A stretch of 64,000 nt of DNA, taken from Rhodanobacter soli (GTDB lineage Bacteria > Pseudomonadota > Gammaproteobacteria > Xanthomonadales > Rhodanobacteraceae). A program made the translations under genes and the position numbers. Below are positions 24,872-33,641 of this stretch, piece after piece. Under the pieces are notes generated by a model that did not search any database, was not told the origin of the DNA, and saw nothing but the letters and a program-made list of their open reading frames with translations. Numbering within the stretch: the stretch's first letter is position 1; each line of letters starts with the position of its first letter. The stretch lies in the NCBI RefSeq assembly GCF_040548735.1, contig NZ_JBEPSD010000001.1, positions 2,319,665-2,383,664 of the forward strand, written 5' to 3'.

Positions 24872-27118
24872 ATGAAATTCCGTCCTGCGCTGTTCCTGCT
24901 GCTAGCCCTCACCGCGACCTGCGCGCTTGCGCAGTCGGCGGCCGACCTCGGCGCCGGCAAGCCGCGCAAGGCGGCGACCTGGCCGCTCACGTCCACCCCC
25001 GAGGAGGCGCAAGCCGCGCAGCTGTCGGCGCGCTTCCTGACCCGTTTCCATTACGACGCGCAGCCGCTCGACGACGCGATGTCGGCGCGCATCTACAACG
25101 CCTACTTCAAGCTGCTCGACAGCGAGAAGGTGTTCTTCACCCAGGCCGACATGGCGAAGTTCGCGCCGCTGAAGACCCAGCTCGACGATGCGATCTGGAA
25201 CCAGGACCTGTCCGCGCCGTTCGCGGTGTTCAACCTGTACGTGCAGCGCGCGGTCGAGCGCATGAGCTACGCGCGCAACCTGCTCAAGCAGGGCTTCGAC
25301 TTTTCCGCCGACGAGAGCTACACCTTCGACCGTGAGCACGCCAACTGGCCGAAGGACCAGGCCGAGCTGGACGAGCTGTGGCGCAAGCGCACGATGAACG
25401 ACTGGCTGCGCCTGAAGCTGGCCGGCAAGGACGATGCCGAGATCCGCAAGACGCTGGACAAGCGCTACGCGGGCTACATCGAGCGGGTCAAGCAGCTCGA
25501 CGGCCAGGATGCGTTCCAGACCTTCATGACCGCCTACGCCGAGACCACCGACCCGCACACCGACTACCTCGGCCCGCGTGCGGCGGAGAACTTCGACATC
25601 GCGATGAAGCTGTCGCTGGAAGGCATCGGCGCGGTGCTGCAGCCGCGCGACGACTACACCCAGGTGCGCGAGCTGGTGCCGGCCGGCCCCGCCAACAAGT
25701 CCGGCAAGATCCAGGTCGGCGATCGCATCGTCGGCGTCGGCCAGGGCGACAACGGACCGATCGTCGACGTGATCGGCTGGCGCCTGGACGACGTGGTCAA
25801 CCTGATCCGTGGCAAGAAGGACACCACCGTGCGGCTGGAGATCATTCCCGCGGACGTCGGCGTGGACGGCAAGCACGAGATGGTGACCCTGGTGCGCCAG
25901 AAGGTCAGCATCGAGGAGCAGGCGGCGAAGAAGAAGGTCGTGGAGATCAAGGACGGCGACGTCACCCGCAAGATCGGCGTGATCGATCTGCCCACGTTCT
26001 ATTCCGACTTCGGCGCGCGCAGCGCCGGCGACAAGGACTTCAAGAGCGCCACCCGCGACGTCGCACGGCTGCTCGGCGAGCTGAAGCACGAGGGCGTGCA
26101 GGGCGTGGTGGTGGACCTGCGCAACAACGGCGGCGGTTCGCTGGCCGAGGCCAATTCGCTGACCGGGCTGTTCATCGACAAGGGTCCGGTGGTGCAGGTG
26201 CGCGACTCCAAGGGCCAGGTCGAGGAGCAGGGCGACGACGACCCGGGCATGGCATGGAGCGGCCCGTTGGCGGTGCTGGTCAACCGCGGCACGGCGTCGG
26301 CGTCCGAGATCTTCTCCGCGGCGATCCAGGACTACCATCGCGGCCTGATCGTCGGCGAGCCGACCTTCGGCAAGGGCACCGTGCAGAACCTGGTCGACCT
26401 GGACCGCTTCTCGCAGAGCGACAGCGAGAAGCCGCAGCTGGGCGAGCTGAAGATGACCATCCAGGAATTCTTCCGCATCAACGGCGGCTCCACCCAGCTG
26501 AAGGGCGTGACGCCGGACATCGCGTTCCCGAAGAACGGCGACGACAAGGACTTCGGCGAGTCGACCTACGACAACGCGCTGAAGTGGACCCAGATCGCGC
26601 CGGCGGACTATCAGGTGGTGGCGAACCTCAACGCCTACCTGCCGCAGCTGCAGCAGAAGCATGCCGAGCGCGTGGCGCAGTCGCCGGCATGGAAGCTGAT
26701 GCTGGACGAGCTGGCGCAGTACCGCACGATGCGCGCGAAGACCTCGATCTCGCTGAACTTCGCCACGCGCGAGGTCGAGCGCAAGCAGCTGGAGGCGATC
26801 CAGGCCGATTTCCGCGCACGGCACAAGGCCATCGACGGCACCGATGCCTCGCTCGCCGACGAGGCCAGCAGCCTCGACGACGGCCTCAATGCGAACGAGC
26901 GCAGCCTGAAGAGCGAGCTCAAGCAGGAGAAGGACGCGAAGAAGGCGAAGGACGTACAGCTCAACGAGACCGCGCACATCCTGTTCGACGCGATCGGCAT
27001 GATCAAGGCCGACCCGAAGCTGGCCAGCGAAGTGTTGCCCTACGGCGGCAAGTTCTCGCCCAACGCCATCGCCAGCGTTTCGACGCCGGCGCCGGCAACG
27101 AGCAGCGCCACGCACTGA
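24872..27118 (+). CDS. prc: Tail-specific carboxy-terminal processing protease (Prc/Tsp)
   Basis: A 748-residue periplasmic serine protease of family S41. A signal peptide covers FRPALFLLLALTATCALA. Then come the TSP N-terminal domain (to about residue 210), a PDZ domain (LSLEGIGAVLQPRDDYTQVRELVPAGPA) and the protease core. In NRGTASASEIFSAA the Ser at residue 476 and the Lys at residue 501 (EPTFGKGTV) have the same 25-residue spacing as the Tsp catalytic pair. A C-terminal helical domain follows. The start is ATG 24872; a GTG two codons earlier is possible. It cuts proteins from the C terminus, and substrates in rod-operon neighbourhoods are often wall hydrolases. Confidence 0.94.
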   Translation: MKFRPALFLLLALTATCALAQSAADLGAGKPRKAATWPLTSTPEEAQAAQLSARFLTRFHYDAQPLDDAMSARIYNAYFKLLDSEKVFFTQADMAKFAPLKTQLDDAIWNQDLSAPFAVFNLYVQRAVERMSYARNLLKQGFDFSADESYTFDREHANWPKDQAELDELWRKRTMNDWLRLKLAGKDDAEIRKTLDKRYAGYIERVKQLDGQDAFQTFMTAYAETTDPHTDYLGPRAAENFDIAMKLSLEGIGAVLQPRDDYTQVRELVPAGPANKSGKIQVGDRIVGVGQGDNGPIVDVIGWRLDDVVNLIRGKKDTTVRLEIIPADVGVDGKHEMVTLVRQKVSIEEQAAKKKVVEIKDGDVTRKIGVIDLPTFYSDFGARSAGDKDFKSATRDVARLLGELKHEGVQGVVVDLRNNGGGSLAEANSLTGLFIDKGPVVQVRDSKGQVEEQGDDDPGMAWSGPLAVLVNRGTASASEIFSAAIQDYHRGLIVGEPTFGKGTVQNLVDLDRFSQSDSEKPQLGELKMTIQEFFRINGGSTQLKGVTPDIAFPKNGDDKDFGESTYDNALKWTQIAPADYQVVANLNAYLPQLQQKHAERVAQSPAWKLMLDELAQYRTMRAKTSISLNFATREVERKQLEAIQADFRARHKAIDGTDASLADEASSLDDGLNANERSLKSELKQEKDAKKAKDVQLNETAHILFDAIGMIKADPKLASEVLPYGGKFSPNAIASVSTPAPATSSATH

Positions 27119-27137
27119 ATGGCCGGTTCCCGCACGA

Positions 27138-27174
27138 CGAAGAAGGCAGCGCACGGCGCTGCCTTCTTCGTTTC
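27138..27174 (+). terminator. Terminator after prc
   Basis: A 15-bp perfect stem (CGAAGAAGGCAGCGC / GCGCTGCCTTCTTCG) with an ACG loop, followed by TTT. It lies between prc and the convergent TPR sulfotransferase and may serve both. Confidence 0.85.
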
Positions 27175-27208
27175 CGGCACAAGGTGCATGGAGATCGTGA
27201 ACGGGCTT

Positions 27209-29071
27209 TCAGGTGCTGTAACCGAGGCGATCGATCCACGGCTGCAATTCGGGCAGCACGGGCTCGAACTGCTCGCGATAGTTCTGCCAGCGGTCGACCG
27301 CCTTGCGGTGGACGCCCTCGGTGACCTGCGCGTAGCTGGGCGTGCTGATGAAACGCTTGCGCCGGGCGTGTTCGGCGAAGCGTGTCATGGGTGACGTGTC
27401 GGCGGTTTCGAGGAACTGCCCCAGGCGCGCGACCTGGTCGTCGAACTGGCTGACCACGGATTCGTAGCGCCACTCCAGCACATGCGGCGTGAACACCTCG
27501 ACGTCGTGGTGCCACTGCTCGAAGGCTCGCACGTAGCCCTGCGCCAAGCGTTGCAGCGACGAACACAGCACCATGAAGGCCGGCGAGCGGAACGGTTGCA
27601 TGCTGCAGCTGAGCAGCACGTCGCAGGGGTGGCGCAGGCACAGGATGATGCGCGCGTGCGGAAACAACCGCATGATCATCGGCAGGCACAGCATGTTGAG
27701 CGGATTCTTGTCCACCAGGCGACGCTCGCCGAGGTCGGGCAGCACCTCGCCGACCATGCGCCGGTAGACGCTGCGCAGCTGATCGGCGTCCTGCTGCGTC
27801 AGGTTCGCCAGGTCCGCGGGATACTGCTGGCCGACCAGTTCCATGCCTTCGATCAGGTCGTGGATGTAGGCGCGCTCATCCATGGACTGGAAATCCGGAT
27901 GGGCGTCGAGCATCTGTTCCAGCAAGGTGGTGCCGGAACGGGGAAAGCCGACCACGAAGACCGGACTCTGCCGGCTGCCAGGTGAGGAGAGCGGTTTCCA
28001 GCCGGCATGGGCGCCGTACTCGACGTCGCCGCCTGTCACCTGCAACGGTCGACTGTCTGGCGCCAGCAGTTCCGGCACCACGTTCCGGGCGATGTCGAGT
28101 TGCATGGCATGCGCCTCCTGCAGGGCTTGCCACGCCTGGGGATACTGTCCTTGCCGGTCGCGGGCGGAAGCCAGGCCGAAAGCGGCGCTGGCCCGGCTTT
28201 CGTCGTCGGTGGCGCAGCCAAGCACACGCCGGTACAGCGCGTCGGCCTCGGCATAAGCACCCCTGCGCATCGCCAGTGCGGCGTGCGCGCGCCAGCCGTC
28301 CGCGCGGGCCTGTTGCGCGTCCGCCGGCAGGGCGTCGAGCGCGTCCGGCGACAACTGCCGCAATTCGTTTTGCGCGGCGTCGATCCGGTTGTTTCTTTCG
28401 TACAGCAGGACGCGCTGCGCGGCGATGCGCAAGCGCATGATCCCGGCCGCCGGTTCGTCGGGCAGCTGCGCTCGTGCCAGCGTGCGCAGCGCCGCGTCCA
28501 GGTTGCCCTGGACAGACAGCATGGCGGACAGCACCAGGGCCTGCTCGGCCGGTTGCGCCGGCCAGTCGATGGCCCCGCGCAGCATCGCTTCCTGCTGGGT
28601 GTTGTCGCCGCAGACGTAACAGACGTAGGCAGCCTGCAGCCGGGCTTCGAGGAAACGCGGGTTCAGTTCCACCGCGTCCAGCAAAGCCTGCCGGGCTTGT
28701 ATCCAACGCTGCTGCTGCGTGTAGAGCAGGCCGAGGTTGTAGTGCACCTCGGCGTCGTCCGGCGCCAGCGACAGCGCCGTCAGCAGCGCTTGTTCGGCTT
28801 CCGCCAGGTCGCCCGCCTGGCGGCAGACGACGGCCAGGTTGTTCCAGTGGGCCGAAACGTCAGGCCGCAACTGCGCTAGTCGCCGGAAGGTGGCCGTGGC
28901 CTCCGCCAGGCGAGCGGTCGCCTGCTGCGCCAGGCCGAGCAACAGCAGCACGCCTTCGTCATTCCCCTGCGACGGCGTGGCCTGCCCGGCGAGGGCGATC
29001 ACACGCTCCGGTTCGCCGGCGTTCCAGGCGCCGGCCATGGCGCTGGCCAGATCCGTGGTCGCGGTGGACAT
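27209..29071 (-). CDS. TPR-repeat sulfotransferase family protein
   Basis: A 620-residue two-part protein. The first 340 residues are TPR repeats (for example VSAHWNNLAVVCRQAGDLAEAEQALL and AEVHYNLGLLYTQQQRWIQARQALL). The rest is a Sulfotransfer_3-type domain: FVVGFPRSGTTLLEQML at about residues 372-388 is the PAPS 5'-phosphosulfate loop, and RIILCLRHPCDVLLSC is the 3'-phosphate region. It is likely to sulfate a protein or peptide on tyrosine-like sites, but the target is unknown. Start: ATG 29071 with GGAGAAGG in front; an earlier ATG lies inside a palindrome and is rejected. It sits downstream of a TonB receptor and an AspH-like gene on the same strand. Confidence 0.85.
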   Translation of the reverse strand: MSTATTDLASAMAGAWNAGEPERVIALAGQATPSQGNDEGVLLLLGLAQQATARLAEATATFRRLAQLRPDVSAHWNNLAVVCRQAGDLAEAEQALLTALSLAPDDAEVHYNLGLLYTQQQRWIQARQALLDAVELNPRFLEARLQAAYVCYVCGDNTQQEAMLRGAIDWPAQPAEQALVLSAMLSVQGNLDAALRTLARAQLPDEPAAGIMRLRIAAQRVLLYERNNRIDAAQNELRQLSPDALDALPADAQQARADGWRAHAALAMRRGAYAEADALYRRVLGCATDDESRASAAFGLASARDRQGQYPQAWQALQEAHAMQLDIARNVVPELLAPDSRPLQVTGGDVEYGAHAGWKPLSSPGSRQSPVFVVGFPRSGTTLLEQMLDAHPDFQSMDERAYIHDLIEGMELVGQQYPADLANLTQQDADQLRSVYRRMVGEVLPDLGERRLVDKNPLNMLCLPMIMRLFPHARIILCLRHPCDVLLSCSMQPFRSPAFMVLCSSLQRLAQGYVRAFEQWHHDVEVFTPHVLEWRYESVVSQFDDQVARLGQFLETADTSPMTRFAEHARRKRFISTPSYAQVTEGVHRKAVDRWQNYREQFEPVLPELQPWIDRLGYST

Positions 29072-29107
29072 GCCTTCTCCGTCGGTAGTTTTCCAGATCG
29101 CATTATG

Positions 29108-29139
29108 CAAGAGGGCCGCGAACGTTCGCGGCCCTCTTG
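29108..29139 (-). terminator. Palindromic terminator after TonB receptor gene
   Basis: A perfect 32-base palindrome with arms CAAGAGGGCCGCGAAC and its complement, placed between the stop of the TonB receptor gene and the start of the sulfotransferase gene. The following T-tract is weak (CTTGCAT), so it may only attenuate transcription into the sulfotransferase. Confidence 0.6.
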
Positions 29140-29163
29140 CTTGCTGCCGGTTCGGTCAGGTGG

Positions 29164-32037
29164 TCAGAACTTGATCGTCGCGCGGGCCCAGTAATATCGG
29201 CCGAGCACGTCGTACGTGGCGGTATCCACGTTGTAGTTCGCACCGTTCTGGTAGACCAGCGGCGGCAGCTTGTTGCTGAGGTTGTCCACGCCGATGTCGA
29301 AGCGGGTGTGGATCGACGGCACCGCGTAGCCCAGCTGGATCGAGTGGTAGATCACCGAAGCCATCGGGATGTTCACGCCGGTGATGGCGGCGTCGGCATT
29401 GAGCGCGGTCAGCTTGTTGATGTAGCGCGACTGCCATTGGGCGTTCCAGTTGCCCTTGTCCCAATTGAGCGTGACCGTGCCGCGCCAGCGCGAGATGTTG
29501 CCGAATTGCGGGCTCAGGGTGCCGGCGTAGTTGACCGTCTTTGTGCCCGGCTCGCCAGGTGTAGCGTTGACGTTGTACGTCGACGTGTAGCTGGTGCTGA
29601 GACCGGCCCGGAAGTTGCCCGGGTCCACGCTGCCCAGGTCGAAATGCGGGATCTTGTAGCGCAGCGTGTAGTCGATGCCGGTGGTGCTCAGGTTGCCCAA
29701 GTTGACCACCGGGGTGTTGATCAGGAACACCTGGCCGGGCTGCCTGCTGGTGTTGTCCTCGCGGTGGATGAACGAGCAATACGGACTGCTGGCGTTGTTG
29801 AAGCAGGAGTTGACGACGATATCGGCCTGGATCGCCGTCAGCGTATCGGACAGGTAGATGTGCCAGAAGTCGACGCTGGTGGACAGGCCCGGCAGCCAGT
29901 CCGGATCGTAGACCAGCCCGAGGTTGATGGACTTGCCCTTTTCGGGTTTCAGCGTCGAGCCCACCGTGGCGGCGCCGGAGTAGAACGTGTTGACCTGCGC
30001 AGGCGAGTTGCCGGCCCAGTTCACGGGAACGAACTGGCAGGCTGCCTGATGCGCCGCGAGCTGGTCCGCGGTGAGTCCGCGGCACGGATCGTTCAGGTTC
30101 GGCTGGACCAGCGTGCGGCCATCGTGGAGTTCATTGAGGTTGGGCGCGCGGAACACCTGGGAGACCGTGCCACGGACCAGCAGATCGGCGACGGGACGCC
30201 ACTCGATCGCGATCTTGCCGTTGGTGGTCGTGCCGGTGGTGCTGTAGTTCGACGTGCGGATGCCGAGGTCGAGGTTCAGCGAGTGGGCCCATGGCTGCTC
30301 GGAGAGCAGCGGGATCAGCGTCTCGGCGTAGACCTCCTTGACGTCGAAGTCGCCGCGACCGGGCGAGCCGCAGGCTTCCTGCAGGATCTGGCAGGTGGTG
30401 GTCACCGGATCGAGCACGGCGAAGTCGCTCACGGTGTAGTTCATGAACTGCTTGCGGTACAAGGCACCGGCGGACAGCTGCATCGCGCCGGCGGGCAAAT
30501 CCCACAGCTCGCCGCTGGCGTCGAACTGGGCCTGCTTGGTGGACTGGGTAAAGACGTAGATCGGCGTTTTTACGCCGTTCTTCAGTTGGTCGCCGACGCT
30601 CGCCTGGTCGAAGATGTTTGCGCCGCCGTCGACGGCGGCCTGCAGCGCCGGTATGTCCACCTCGTTGGTGTCGCGCTGGTCGCGTTTGGTATGGCTGTAG
30701 TTGACCGACGCATCCCAGATCCAGCTGCTTTCCTGGCCGAAATTGCCGCGCAGCCCCGCGTTGATCTGGGCGGTGTTGGTGGTGTAGCTGTGCACGCGGG
30801 TGCCCGCGCCGGTGAGGCGGGTCTGGAAGTTGTAGCCGCTGTTGAGATCGCCGGGGACGGGATTCTGGCTGAAGGTGACGCCGAACGGATTGATCGGATT
30901 GTTGGCGTAGATGATCAGGCCGTCGCCGGTGCCGACCGGTGAGGGAGCGTCCTGGCCGCTGGATACCGTGTGGTTGTAGAACGCATCGACGAAGCCGGTG
31001 AGGCTGTCGGTGAAATTGTAGCTGCCCAGCACAAACCCGTTGGTGCGTTTCTGTGCGGTCTGAATGTAGTTGAGTGCAGCGTAGTTGAAAGTGTCCGAGG
31101 CGAGACGGCAACGGTAGTCGCCCAGCGACGATCCGTCGCCCTGCGCCAGCGTCACGTTGGCGGTGCCGCTCGAATTGATCGGGCAGCCGTACTGGCTTGC
31201 GATCGATGCGGGCACCTGGATTCGGCCGGTCGGAATCGAGCTGGAACCGGCTGCCACGACAGAGCCGCTCGACAGGTACAGTTGCTGCTTGGAGAACTTG
31301 CGCCGGGAGGCGAGCGTCGCGTCGTACTTGTTGTAATCGAGACCGGCGGCAATGCTGAAGTTGTCGCCCGTGGCGCCTGCCGTCAGGTTGAAGCCGCGGC
31401 GCTGGGCGTCGCCGTGGCTGGAGATGCCATCGTTCAAGCTGAACTGGGCACCCTTGAAGTCCTTGCGCAGGATGAAGTTGACGACGCCGCCGATGGCGTC
31501 GGAACCGTACACCGTGGAGGCGCCTTCGGCCAGCACGTCGACCCGCTCGATCATATCCGGCGGGATCAGGTTGATGTCCGGGTTGGCCATGCGCTGGCCG
31601 TTGACCAGCACCAGCGTGCGGTTGATGCCCAGGCCGCGCAGCGAGACGCGCGACGCGCCATCGCCGGCTTCCAGCAAGGGACTGGCCACGCCGCCGCCGT
31701 TGCTGTTGTTCTGCGGATTGGTGGCGTTGCCGGAAATGCTCGGCATCTGCTGCAGCACATCGCCCAGCACGGGCTTGCCCGAGTTGGTGATGGTGGCGCG
31801 ATCCAGGGTCACCACGGGACTGGCCGTCTCGAGGTCGACACGCCGGATCAGCGAGCCGGTCACGACAACTGCCTGCAGGGTCTTGGCCTTGCTCTTGGAC
31901 GGTGGCGTGGCCTGATCCGTCGAGGTCGGGTTGTCCGCCTGCGGTGTTTGTGCCTGGGCCACGCCCGCCGCGGCGAAGACGCCTGCGGTCAAGGCCAGTC
32001 GCACCGCCAGTGACAAGTGATTCATGCCGTATTTCAT
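29164..32037 (-). CDS. TonB-dependent receptor
   Basis: A 957-residue outer-membrane receptor. A signal peptide (AVRLALTAGVFAAAGVAQA) is followed by a TonB-box-like segment LQAVVVTGSLI, the plug domain (SGKPVLGDVLQQMPSISG, VSLRGLGINRTLVLVNGQRM, GASTVYGSDAIGGVVNFILRK) and a 22-strand beta-barrel rich in Tyr/Asn/Ser, ending in the aromatic motif YWARATIKF. It belongs to the Oar/large-plug type common in Xanthomonadales. The substrate is unknown; neighbours suggest a peptide or modified protein rather than iron. The upstream gene is the AspH-like hydroxylase, 188 bases before the start. Confidence 0.92.
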   Translation of the reverse strand: MKYGMNHLSLAVRLALTAGVFAAAGVAQAQTPQADNPTSTDQATPPSKSKAKTLQAVVVTGSLIRRVDLETASPVVTLDRATITNSGKPVLGDVLQQMPSISGNATNPQNNSNGGGVASPLLEAGDGASRVSLRGLGINRTLVLVNGQRMANPDINLIPPDMIERVDVLAEGASTVYGSDAIGGVVNFILRKDFKGAQFSLNDGISSHGDAQRRGFNLTAGATGDNFSIAAGLDYNKYDATLASRRKFSKQQLYLSSGSVVAAGSSSIPTGRIQVPASIASQYGCPINSSGTANVTLAQGDGSSLGDYRCRLASDTFNYAALNYIQTAQKRTNGFVLGSYNFTDSLTGFVDAFYNHTVSSGQDAPSPVGTGDGLIIYANNPINPFGVTFSQNPVPGDLNSGYNFQTRLTGAGTRVHSYTTNTAQINAGLRGNFGQESSWIWDASVNYSHTKRDQRDTNEVDIPALQAAVDGGANIFDQASVGDQLKNGVKTPIYVFTQSTKQAQFDASGELWDLPAGAMQLSAGALYRKQFMNYTVSDFAVLDPVTTTCQILQEACGSPGRGDFDVKEVYAETLIPLLSEQPWAHSLNLDLGIRTSNYSTTGTTTNGKIAIEWRPVADLLVRGTVSQVFRAPNLNELHDGRTLVQPNLNDPCRGLTADQLAAHQAACQFVPVNWAGNSPAQVNTFYSGAATVGSTLKPEKGKSINLGLVYDPDWLPGLSTSVDFWHIYLSDTLTAIQADIVVNSCFNNASSPYCSFIHREDNTSRQPGQVFLINTPVVNLGNLSTTGIDYTLRYKIPHFDLGSVDPGNFRAGLSTSYTSTYNVNATPGEPGTKTVNYAGTLSPQFGNISRWRGTVTLNWDKGNWNAQWQSRYINKLTALNADAAITGVNIPMASVIYHSIQLGYAVPSIHTRFDIGVDNLSNKLPPLVYQNGANYNVDTATYDVLGRYYWARATIKF

Positions 32038-32225
32038 TTGGTCTCCCCGTTGGATGTTGTTATGTGATGCGTTCCCAGCCTTCTAACCTGTCGCGTCCCC
32101 TCCCAGGCACACACTGGAACACGCCACGACAACCGCCCGCGGTGCCCAGCCGGCCAGAGACTACTCCCAGTCATGGCCCCGCGCACCACCGCCGTTGGTG
32201 CAGTTGGCGGTCCGTCCGTCCGCGC

Positions 32226-33566
32226 TCAGGGCTGGCGGGGCGGCGCTGCGGGCGCCGTGCCGCTTTCGCGGTTGAAGTCGCCAATGGCTGCGACCAGGTC
32301 GGTTACCGCCGCCTGTTCCGCCTCGCTGAGGTCGGGATTCCAGCTGTCCAGGATCAAAACCACGCGATCCCGGTCGCTGCGGTTCCACGCTTCATGCTCG
32401 AAGGTGTCGTCGAAGGTGATGCAGCGGCCTTCTTCCCACACATGGGTTTCGCCACCCACGCGCAAGGCGCAGTCCGGCGGCACGATGAGCGGAAGATGGG
32501 TAACCAGGCGGGTATTGGTGACGCCGCGGTGCGGCAGGATGTGCGTACCCGGGCGCAGCACGGAGTACAGCGTTTCCGGCGCGTGGTCGCGGACGCGGAC
32601 CAGTGGCATCGAGTCTAGGATCGCGCTGGTGCGCGGGCAACGCGCGCACTGCATGTCGTGGCGCACGCCGTGCCGGTAGAAGAAGAACGCGTCCCAGGCG
32701 GCCTCCCGCGTACCGGACGAACCCAGCAGATGGCCCGCCACGGCCTCGCCTGAGTTGGTGCCCAGGAACGGCACCAGGTCATCCTGCGCCTGCGAGAGCA
32801 CGGCGCGCAGCTCCTCGCGTATCACGTCGACGGCAGCCTCCAGCCGCGCATGCGCCGGAAAGCGCTCGCGTGGATAGAACGTCCGGCTGGGGATGCCCGG
32901 GAAATACAGGAATTTGGGACGCTGTCGCGGGTCAGGCAGCACGGCGGCCTGCTCACCGAGATAGATCGCCAGGCACTGGTCGACGCGGGCCAGTTCCGAT
33001 CGGCCATAGCGTTGCCGCAACGGCTCGATGACCGCATCGAACAGCTCGCGCCGGCCGGCGGCCACGTAGCGCACGGCATGCTTTACCGCGTCGCGCAGGC
33101 CCGGCGCGGTGGTGGCGTCGTCGAGCCAGCGTCCTTGCGCTTGCGCGACATCGATCGCGCCGACGTAGGCCAGCATGGCCTCGTGCCGGCGTCCCTGCTG
33201 CTCGAGCGCGACGCCCAGGCGCAGGCGCGCCACGAACATGCCGGGTGCGACTTGCAGACCCTTGCGCAGGCTGTCGGCGGCGGCCGCCGCGTCCCCGGCC
33301 AGCATCTGCACCTCGCCCAGCCGGTGCAGGATGGCCGCATCCTGCGGTTGTGCGCGGTGTGCGGCGAACAGCAGCTCGATCGCGCGTTCCGGATCGCCCC
33401 GGCCAAGCTGGCGGGTGGCCAGGAACTGCAGCGCCTCGGCGTCATCGGGCAGGCTTTCCAGCAATTGCCGGAAGGCCTGCTCGGCCACCGCCATGTCGCC
33501 GCGCTGCCAGGCGGCAAGCGCCTGTTCGCGGCAAATCGTGGAAGTGGCATGTGACGGCTTGTTCAT
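32226..33566 (-). CDS. TPR + aspartyl/asparaginyl beta-hydroxylase domain protein
   Basis: A 446-residue protein. Residues 1-150 are TPR-like helical repeats. Residues about 240-415 are an AspH-type Fe(II)/2-oxoglutarate dioxygenase: NTRLVTHLPLIVP gives the first iron His (H357), FDDTFEHEAWN gives the second (H391), and an Arg about ten residues later (R401) would hold 2-oxoglutarate. WEEGRCITFDDTFEHE is the strongest family match. It would hydroxylate Asp/Asn side chains; the substrate is not known. It heads the strand-continuous set AspH, TonB receptor, sulfotransferase. The 188-base gap downstream shows no other gene. Confidence 0.85.
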   Translation of the reverse strand: MNKPSHATSTICREQALAAWQRGDMAVAEQAFRQLLESLPDDAEALQFLATRQLGRGDPERAIELLFAAHRAQPQDAAILHRLGEVQMLAGDAAAAADSLRKGLQVAPGMFVARLRLGVALEQQGRRHEAMLAYVGAIDVAQAQGRWLDDATTAPGLRDAVKHAVRYVAAGRRELFDAVIEPLRQRYGRSELARVDQCLAIYLGEQAAVLPDPRQRPKFLYFPGIPSRTFYPRERFPAHARLEAAVDVIREELRAVLSQAQDDLVPFLGTNSGEAVAGHLLGSSGTREAAWDAFFFYRHGVRHDMQCARCPRTSAILDSMPLVRVRDHAPETLYSVLRPGTHILPHRGVTNTRLVTHLPLIVPPDCALRVGGETHVWEEGRCITFDDTFEHEAWNRSDRDRVVLILDSWNPDLSEAEQAAVTDLVAAIGDFNRESGTAPAAPPRQP

Positions 33567-33641
33567 CGGGAAGGTCCGCTGCTGAACGTACCCGATGATT
33601 ATAGGGACGTCAGCGGCGGCTGCTGGCTCATGCCGTGGCGG

